6,259 nt of DNA from Candidatus Bathyarchaeota archaeon. Lineage in GTDB: Archaea; Thermoproteota; Bathyarchaeia; Bathyarchaeales; UBA233. Within the stretch, counting starts at the first letter, position 1. Every line of letters begins with the position of its first letter. Location of the stretch: positions 1 to 6,259 of the forward strand of contig QMXC01000072.1 of assembly GCA_003661945.1 (NCBI GenBank), given 5' to 3'. Made by a program: the position numbers and the translations under genes. The notes below the pieces were generated by a model. The model ran no database searches. It was not told where the DNA came from and saw only the letters and a list, made by a program, of their open reading frames with translations. Below, piece by piece: positions 1 through 3,615 of the stretch.

Positions 1-408
1 AACCTTCAAGAGCGCACCCCGAGAATCATTTTGACAAGAAAGCCCGTAGGAATAGGGAGTTTTCTTGCAGAAAACTTGTTGTTTCTCATAGTTCTCGTCG
101 CTGCCACGGGAATAGGGGCAACTAGCCTGATAGTTTTCAGATCAAGAAAACAGCGAGAAAAAAAGGAATTTCAAATCGAGAAACTTCCCCGCGAAATCGA
201 AGACAAGGAGAAAATAATTGAGCTTTTAAAAGAATCTGGTGGAAGCCTTTACCAATCAGACATAACCAAGAAACTTGGTTTCTCGAAAGCAAAAACTTCG
301 CAGATACTTTCCTCCATGGAAGAAGAGGGAATTATAAAAAGGAAAAAGCATGGAAGAGAAAAGTTGGTAACTCTAATTTTAAAAGAAGACAGCGGGACGA
401 GGTTTTAG
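1..408 (+). CDS. Membrane-anchored winged-helix protein, 5' partial
   Basis: The reading frame is open from base 1 to the TAG at 406-408, so the gene very probably begins outside the window; the TTG at 31 is in frame but lacks a clear ribosome binding site and is probably an internal leucine. The visible 135 residues hold one hydrophobic membrane segment (about residues 25-46, LLFLIVLVAATGIGATSLIV), then a basic, charged linker rich in R, K and E, then a C-terminal winged helix-turn-helix (about 68-127) with the recognition-helix region LGFSKAKTSQILSSMEEEG followed by the basic wing KRKKHGREK. The R/K-rich flank after the segment suggests the HTH end is cytoplasmic (positive-inside rule). Archaea have many proteins with an outer domain, one membrane helix and a MarR-like wHTH at the C-terminus; the missing N-terminal part is probably such an outer domain. 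A role as a membrane-tethered transcription regulator is inferred. It ends 40 bases before tRNA-Leu. Confidence 0.72.
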   Translation, partial: NLQERTPRIILTRKPVGIGSFLAENLLFLIVLVAATGIGATSLIVFRSRKQREKKEFQIEKLPREIEDKEKIIELLKESGGSLYQSDITKKLGFSKAKTSQILSSMEEEGIIKRKKHGREKLVTLILKEDSGTRF

Positions 409-448
409 AAAAATTAATGTTTGAGTTAGAAAGCTATTCTCACGGTGC

Positions 449-571
449 GCGGGGGTACCCGAGCCAGGTCTAAATAGAGCGGAAAAGGAGCCAGACCGCC
501 TAGGACAAGGGGGAGGACTTAAGATCCTCTGGCGTAGGCCTCCGCGGGTTCAAATCCCGCCCCCCGCACCA
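449..571 (+). tRNA. tRNA-Leu(UAA), intron-containing, CCA encoded
   Basis: The cloverleaf folds by hand. Acceptor stem GCGGGGG (449-455) pairs with CCCCCGC (561-567), the discriminator is A568 and CCA is encoded at 569-571. D-stem CCC (458-460) pairs with GGG (509-511). Anticodon stem GAGGA (513-517) and TCCTC (525-529) enclose loop CTTAAGA with anticodon TAA at 520-522, which reads UUA and, by wobble, UUG. A long class II variable arm (530-543, GGC/GCC stem) and T-arm GCGGG-TTCAAAT-CCCGC follow. Long variable arm, A73 and anticodon together make the leucine identity clear. The D-loop is interrupted by about 36 extra bases; removing them leaves an 84-nt tRNA (87 with CCA) with a normal 12-nt D-loop that keeps GG at 18-19. 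An AT-rich run near 409-418 lies about 30 bases upstream and could act as a weak TATA box, though it touches the stop codon of the preceding gene. Confidence 0.95.
470..505 (+). other. Intron in the D-loop of tRNA-Leu
   Basis: The D-loop holds 36 nt too many between the D-stem strands CCC (458-460) and GGG (509-511). The near-repeat AGGTC (466-470) and AGGAC (502-506) flanks the insert, so any 36-nt excision starting between 466 and 471 gives a normal D-loop. Starts at 466-469 leave GGACAA; starts at 470-471 leave GGTCAA, closer to the usual archaeal tRNA-Leu sequence GGUCAAA, which is why 470-505 is given here. Within the precursor, GGTCT (467-471) pairs with AGACC (493-497), closing a hairpin as expected near a splice site; a textbook bulge-helix-bulge is not evident, so a relaxed motif is likely. 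Position 20/21 is non-canonical, the usual place being 37/38. Removal would be by the archaeal tRNA splicing endonuclease. Presence of the insert is near certain; exact ends are not. Confidence 0.85.
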
Positions 572-912
572 TTTGGATGTACCTGCGTTTTGGTTCTTCA
601 TCTTATGGCGATGAGTCTTATGCAGCTTTGATTTTTAGTGCTTATCCATTACTTCAACTGCGAGGAAAAACTATGCCGAAAATTGTTCCCAAAATCCCGC
701 CAATTCAGCAATATTTTTAATAATCCCATTTACTATCCTCGGTAGGATACTTCTCTCAGAGACAATTCTAAAACTTTCGATAAAAAAGGAGGGTGATTGT
801 GGGCTTTAAGCTGTATCAGACTTCGGTACGCGCTCCAATGATAATTAAGAGAAAACCAAAGAGATTTCTAAATTATACATTTGGCCCCGTCGACAATTTA
901 ACGCTCTGGTTA
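572..912. other. Gene-free stretch between converging genes
   Basis: This 341-base stretch lies between the 3' ends of tRNA-Leu (+) and the AIM24-family gene (-). I find no convincing gene in it. It contains a perfect hairpin (734-749), several short open frames without usable starts, and a purine-rich run AAAGGAGGGTGAT (785-797) that resembles a strong Shine-Dalgarno site but leads only into a 67-codon frame running antisense into the AIM24 gene. On the minus strand, positions 868-845 read as a T-rich tract (CTCTTTGGTTTTCTCTT) some 45-65 bases past the AIM24 stop, which could end that transcript, since archaeal terminators are often simple T-rich tracts. I see no C/D-box pair for a guide RNA. 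Confidence 0.6.
734..749. repeat. Perfect 6-bp inverted repeat (hairpin)
   Basis: TATCCT (734-739) and AGGATA (744-749) are exact reverse complements around a 4-base loop CGGT. The element sits about 165 bases past the tRNA-Leu end and 165 bases past the stop of the converging AIM24-family gene. It has no U-run on either side, so it is not a classic intrinsic terminator. It could be a structured RNA 3' end, a protein site, or chance. Confidence 0.45.
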
Positions 913-1665
913 CTAGCCGAAACTTTTTCCGAAGCTGAAGCCTTTCTTTCCTTTTCCTTCCGAAACCCTTCTTGCTGTTTCTTCTACTTTTCTGTGTAAT
1001 AGTTCCCAGAGCCAATCTGTGAATTCGCGTATGTTCTTTGTTTGGATGTATACTTCTCCGGGTCCTTGGACTTCTGTTACTAGGCCTTCTCCTCCAAGTA
1101 TGGTTGATTTTAGCCCTCCGAACTTCTTGACTTTGTATTGGCATGTGTCGTCGAAGGCTACTAGATGGTAGTTGTCCACGATAAGGGATTCGCCTGTTTT
1201 AAGGCTGTGGTGGTCTATGGCTCCGAAAGCGTTCACGAATAAGTCGCCTTGTCCTGAAACCTTGAGCATGAAGAGGCTTTGTCCAAAGAGCCCTTTAGTG
1301 AAACCTTGCCATTCCGTATCTAGGTGAACATCAGTCGTAGAAGCTATATAGGCGGATTTCTGAAGAATCAGTCCCTTTCCAGCTTTAACTTCAAGATGCT
1401 TTATATCTCCTACTGGTGCAGGAACAAAGCCGACCTTACCTTCCTCTTGTTCCGCAAAGTATTCGTTAACGAAGAAGGATTCTGCGCCGAGAAGGGTGGT
1501 TTTAAGGCTTTTCCACAAGCTTTTCTTCTCTCTTTTTCGTGTTTGAACCTTGATGTTAGGGCTCATGTAGACCATAGCTCCAGCTTCAGCCACGATGGAT
1601 TCCTTGGGTTTCAAGCTGACTTCCAAAAGCGAGTATGCCGGCTGGTACCTAATCTCGTACTTCAA
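913..1665 (-). CDS. AIM24 / TIGR00266 family protein
   Basis: This 250-residue protein belongs to the AIM24 (formerly DUF124) family, recognised from its opening MKYEIRYQPAYSLLEVSL, the EAGAMVYMSPNIKVQT block (about residues 27-42), SGQGDLFVNAFGAI (about 137-150), the GESLIVDNYHLVAFD block (about 158-172), and the glycine-rich GGLKSTILGGEGLV near residue 190. Length is usual for archaeal and bacterial members. Family proteins form an all-beta, double-psi-like fold; the yeast homologue is a mitochondrial inner-membrane protein, but the prokaryotic role is not established, so no function is assigned. No signal peptide or membrane helix is visible; the C-terminus is a short basic, Gly/Phe-rich tail. 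The start is TTG at 1665: an in-frame TGA lies only three codons further up, a GAGGG site stands 6 bases ahead, and the family normally begins at this M-K-Y-E-I. A TATA-like box at 1706-1714 suggests its own transcript. Confidence 0.9.
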   Translation of the reverse strand: MKYEIRYQPAYSLLEVSLKPKESIVAEAGAMVYMSPNIKVQTRKREKKSLWKSLKTTLLGAESFFVNEYFAEQEEGKVGFVPAPVGDIKHLEVKAGKGLILQKSAYIASTTDVHLDTEWQGFTKGLFGQSLFMLKVSGQGDLFVNAFGAIDHHSLKTGESLIVDNYHLVAFDDTCQYKVKKFGGLKSTILGGEGLVTEVQGPGEVYIQTKNIREFTDWLWELLHRKVEETARRVSEGKGKKGFSFGKSFG

Positions 1666-1671
1666 ACAAAT

Positions 1672-1676
1672 CCCTC
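1672..1676 (-). promoter_or_regulatory. Shine-Dalgarno site deciding the TTG start
   Basis: On the minus strand GAGGG lies 6 bases before the TTG at 1665-1663. Because an in-frame TGA occupies 1677-1675, overlapping this site, no longer start is available apart from an ATT, so TTG is the best initiation codon for the AIM24-family gene. Confidence 0.6.
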
Positions 1677-1705
1677 AAACGCGCTCATCATATACGCAGC
1701 TTCTT

Positions 1706-1714
1706 GTATAAAAC
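1706..1714 (-). promoter_or_regulatory. TATA-like box of the AIM24-family gene
   Basis: The minus strand reads GTTTTATAC here. With usual archaeal spacing the transcript would begin near 1682, giving a short leader of about 17 bases that still contains the GAGGG site. Assigned by eye from position and AT content only. Confidence 0.4.
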
Positions 1715-1884
1715 GTTTACTAACCCCAAGGTTAACTGGCTTTGGCACGATTCAAAGTTTACCTCAAACACACGGATTATAAGCGCATATTAACTAGCTC
1801 CGACAACGACAGAACAAAGATATACGAAGTTTAATATCCTTAAACTCCCGTGTAACTAGGAGGCTACTTCTCCAAAGAAAATTG

Positions 1885-2036
1885 CTACCATCCTAGGTCA
1901 CGCATGTTTAATTGAGGGGTTTTCTCCGCTGCTTCAACTATCTCGAGTATTGCCGAGTTAGAACCAGTAAAGAATGTAAAGAACATACATGCTAGGAGAA
2001 TTACAACTGCTATTTTACAAAATATGATTTCTCCAT
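1885..2036 (-). pseudogene. Frameshifted small membrane/secreted peptide gene
   Basis: An ATG at 2036-2034, preceded by AGAAGG, opens a frame (MEKSYFVK) that stops at once at TAG 2012-2010, just after a run of four A. One base further along, the other frame is open to TAG 1887-1885 and reads KIAVVILLACMFFTFFTGS, then NSAILEIVEAAEKTPQL and NMRDLGW. Adding one A to the run joins both into a 50-residue peptide with the form of a signal peptide or membrane anchor (basic start, 15-residue hydrophobic core, small residues) followed by a short polar tail with an amphipathic helix. The lower frame has no usable start of its own except an ATG in mid-hydrophobic core at 1986. It could be a true one-base deletion, a sequencing or assembly error, or a slippage site. 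A TATA-like TTATATAA (2051-2058) lies close ahead, but at usual spacing would start RNA inside the frame. I do not recognise the family. Confidence 0.42.
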
Positions 2037-2092
2037 TAACCTTCTCCCAGTTATATAATCGGCAGTTTAACCATTTTAATTTTTACGAGTTT

Positions 2093-2854
2093 CTATTTTT
2101 GTTGCGGTGGTTTTACTCTAGTTATTACCTCCACGGGGCAGTTTCGAGGTATGCTGAGTTTTTTCCGCCATTCTTCTCCTACGGCGATTAAGGAGAATAT
2201 TCCGGAGAGTTCAGCTTTAGATTTTTTCACAAGGTTTACGAGCGCCATTTGTGTTTCCCCTGTTTTTATCATGTCGTCGACTATGAGGACGCTGTCACGT
2301 CTTTTTATGGCGTCTTTAGGAACATAGAGAGTCATGGTAACCCCCGAGTCGCGTAGGACGTAGGTTTCTTCTAGGAACGCCTTTACGCCGACTTCTTTCG
2401 TTCTCTTTGCAATGACTAGGTTTACGCCCAACGCGTTAGACACCATAGCTGCTAGGGGAATTCCATCTACAGCCGCTGTCAGAACTTTGGTAACTCGTTT
2501 CCCAGCGAAAGTTGCCAGAGCGTAATGGGCAGCGTGCTTCAAAATGCTATAGTTACCGATTATTTTTGTGTTGTCGAAATATCCTTCCTCGTTAAAAACT
2601 ATTCTGCGCCGAATCTGCGCTTCTAAACCAACGAGTTTGGATAGAACCTTCCACAGTTTTTTAGCCCTTTCCACGTTGGGCAACACGTGTCCTTTAGCGT
2701 AGCGGCTGAGCACAGTAACGGGCAAGCCTGTCTTGTTCGATAATTCGCGGTAGGTATAGGGACGGCCAGTTTCAGGGTTCGTTGTCTTCTTAGCCGTTTG
2801 AAGCAGCTCGATAATCATCAAGCGAAGTTTTAAGGCTTCAGCATGCGTGCTCAC
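2093..2854 (-). CDS. HTH-phosphoribosyltransferase fusion regulator
   Basis: The 253-residue product has an N-terminal helical part with an XRE-like helix-turn-helix (about residues 32-70, TYRELSNKTGLPVTVLSRYA) and a C-terminal type I phosphoribosyltransferase fold (about 95-235). The PRPP-binding signature is VLIVDDMIKTGET (189-201), with the usual acidic pair and TGxT loop; an upstream VLTAAVDGIPLAAMVSNALG strand-loop-helix (about 124-143) matches the fold's first phosphate loop. Archaea use such fusions as regulators that sense PRPP or nucleotides, for example the haloarchaeal sugar-catabolism regulator GfcR, often misnamed orotate phosphoribosyltransferase. DNA binding controlled by PRPP or a purine/pyrimidine ligand is therefore likely; catalysis is possible but doubtful. 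The GTG at 2854 was chosen because AGAGGTG stands 5 bases ahead; a TTG 10 codons upstream (2884) is in frame but would place that site inside the gene. No metabolic neighbour shows its target; it may regulate itself. Confidence 0.85.
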   Translation of the reverse strand: MSTHAEALKLRLMIIELLQTAKKTTNPETGRPYTYRELSNKTGLPVTVLSRYAKGHVLPNVERAKKLWKVLSKLVGLEAQIRRRIVFNEEGYFDNTKIIGNYSILKHAAHYALATFAGKRVTKVLTAAVDGIPLAAMVSNALGVNLVIAKRTKEVGVKAFLEETYVLRDSGVTMTLYVPKDAIKRRDSVLIVDDMIKTGETQMALVNLVKKSKAELSGIFSLIAVGEEWRKKLSIPRNCPVEVITRVKPPQQK

Positions 2855-2859
2855 AAGGA

Positions 2860-2866
2860 CACCTCT
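2860..2866 (-). promoter_or_regulatory. Shine-Dalgarno site selecting GTG 2854
   Basis: The minus strand reads AGAGGTG, 5 bases before GTG at 2854-2852. It is a near-ideal match to the 16S anti-SD and argues for the 253-residue product over a 263-residue form from TTG 2884. Confidence 0.65.
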
Positions 2867-2899
2867 TAAACACTTAAACGTCAAACTGGAATGTGATAG

Positions 2900-2927
2900 A
2901 CATTTATATTTTATTTACACATTTATA
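2900..2927 (-). promoter_or_regulatory. TATA region with 9-bp direct repeat
   Basis: On the minus strand TATAAATGT occurs twice, at 2927-2919 and 2908-2900, exactly 19 bases apart, just under two helical turns. The nearer copy lies in an ATATAAAT stretch placed to act as TATA box, giving a start near 2880 and a leader of about 25 bases holding the AGAGGTG site. The farther copy may be a second TATA box or half of an operator. Autoregulation by the HTH-PRTase is a reasonable guess. Confidence 0.45.
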
Positions 2928-2988
2928 ATTTCCGTTCCAAACCCGAATATCAATTTTGAGATCCGCCCCTTGAAGCCGTCCAAAAGTT

Positions 2989-3066
2989 TGGCGGGCCCGC
3001 GGGGATTTGAACCCCGGATCTCCGGCTTAGAAGGCCGACGCGCTATCCAGGCTGCGCCACGGGCCC
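2989..3066 (-). tRNA. tRNA-Arg(UCU), CCA encoded
   Basis: On the minus strand the acceptor GGGCCCG (3066-3060) pairs with CGGGCCC (2999-2993), followed by discriminator G2992 and an encoded CCA (2991-2989). D-arm GCGC-AGCCTGGATA-GCGC, anticodon arm TCGGC-CTTCTAA-GCCGG (first pair T-G), a 5-base variable loop AGATC and T-arm CGGGG-TTCAAAT-CCCCG all fold. The anticodon TCT (plus-strand 3029-3031) reads AGA and, by wobble, AGG. The 75-nt body has no intron. It is transcribed in the same direction as the HTH-PRTase gene, whose start is 135 bases downstream, but that gene has its own promoter-like sequence. Only a weak ATAAAC motif lies upstream (about 3095-3100). Confidence 0.96.
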
Positions 3067-3182
3067 TCTTCGTGCGGCTTGTTTTCTCTTTTGTTTATGT
3101 GTTAGATATTAGTTTCTGTAATGCCTTTTGTGTTGTATTTTGTTGTAGGGTTTTTTGCTTTATGGAAAATTTTTCCTTAAAC

Positions 3183-3191
3183 CTTTTAAAT
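3183..3191 (+). promoter_or_regulatory. TATA-like box of the 125-residue gene
   Basis: CTTTTAAAT lies about 35-42 bases before the ATG at 3225, predicting a start near 3213 and a leader of about a dozen bases. Directly after it, GTACGTAC (3194-3201) is a perfect 8-bp palindrome between box and start. The string TAAATGTGTA (3187-3196) also occurs on the minus strand in the HTH-PRTase promoter region. Confidence 0.4.
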
Positions 3192-3224
3192 GTGTACGTA
3201 CCAGTTTATTATTGGGTTAGGGGG

Positions 3225-3602
3225 ATGTCTGAAGTTAAACCAATTGACCTTCCTATCCCGTTGGTTAATTATGTTTATTTAATAAAGAAGGGGAAAACGC
3301 CCTATTACGATATTGTGAAATACCTTTTGCAGGACATGGAGGTTCGTTATAGAAAAGCGAACGGCGTTTCTGAGATTATATATACTATTAATCCGAGGCA
3401 GCTGCAGAAAGAAATTGAGGAAAAAATAAAAAATGAAAAGGTTACGACGATAAACATTTGCCGTACCATACTGGCGCTGGTTTATGGTTGTAACCTTAAG
3501 CCGGAGAAAGACTTCTATGTGACCACGAGTAGTCGCGGTAGGAGAAACTACCACATTCGAATTACTTCGCAGACGTTACAAGTGCTTCGCCGGTTTGTCT
3601 AA
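3225..3602 (+). CDS. Small basic protein of unknown function
   Basis: This 125-residue protein is not one I recognise. It opens MSEVKPIDLPIPLVNYVYLI, has no signal peptide or membrane helix, and is rich in Lys and Arg, especially in the middle (RQLQKEIEEKIKNEK) and near the end (SSRGRRNYHIRITSQTLQVL). The order helix, helix, basic helix, then a beta-like basic stretch ending in a short helix would suit a winged-helix DNA- or RNA-binding fold, but no family motif supports that. The ATG at 3225 is directly preceded by TTAGGGGG, a poorly spaced but purine-rich site, and by a TATA-like box at 3183-3191. An in-frame ATG at 3162 would add 21 residues but would lie upstream of that box. The frame remains open further back through the antisense tRNA-Arg, which is not coding. 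Its stop is 13 bases from that of the converging leucyl-tRNA synthetase gene. Confidence 0.75.
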   Translation: MSEVKPIDLPIPLVNYVYLIKKGKTPYYDIVKYLLQDMEVRYRKANGVSEIIYTINPRQLQKEIEEKIKNEKVTTINICRTILALVYGCNLKPEKDFYVTTSSRGRRNYHIRITSQTLQVLRRFV

Positions 3603-3615
3603 ACTTTCTTTAGCC

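Larger units (their letters stand above)
1666..2092. other. 427-base intergenic region, largely non-coding
   Basis: The stretch between the AIM24-family start and the HTH-PRTase stop holds the AIM24 promoter on its left and a probable frameshifted small-peptide gene (1885-2036, minus strand) on its right. Between 1715 and 1884 I see no gene, tRNA or clear structure beyond AT-rich patches. No T-rich terminator is visible on the minus strand just past the HTH-PRTase stop at 2093, so transcription could read into the small frame. Confidence 0.55.

Noticed and set aside
572..720. Possible C/D-box guide RNA around GCGATGAG (607-614)
   Set aside because: Only a weak C-box match and no D box (CTGA) in the right order on either strand.
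674..806. Minus-strand frame without a start, ending near 674, with protein-like stretch ILPRIVNGIIKNIAELAG
   Set aside because: About 44 codons after a TAA, with no ATG, GTG or TTG until near its end. Too short and startless to call even as a gene remnant.
793..999. Plus-strand frame (GTG at 793 or 799) behind a strong AGGAGGGTGAT site
   Set aside because: Its last 87 bases are antisense to the AIM24-family gene, the predicted peptide looks like shadow sequence (Ser/Phe-rich end), and no clear TATA box is placed for it. The purine run is probably chance.
1662..1691. Nine-residue upstream frame (MMSAFEGFV) whose TGA overlaps the TTG start of the AIM24-family gene
   Set aside because: The overlap TTGA is neat, but the TATA-like box at 1706-1714 puts the transcript start near 1682, downstream of both ATG codons, so the peptide would not be made.
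1324..1782. Long plus-strand frame over the AIM24-family gene
   Set aside because: It is the antisense shadow of a well-recognised gene. The same holds for the several frames antisense to or out of phase with leuS and for the frame at 3279-3554 on the minus strand.
2847..3224. Upstream extension of the 125-residue gene's frame
   Set aside because: The frame is open only by chance through the antisense strand of tRNA-Arg and T-rich spacer. Box and start evidence favour ATG 3225.
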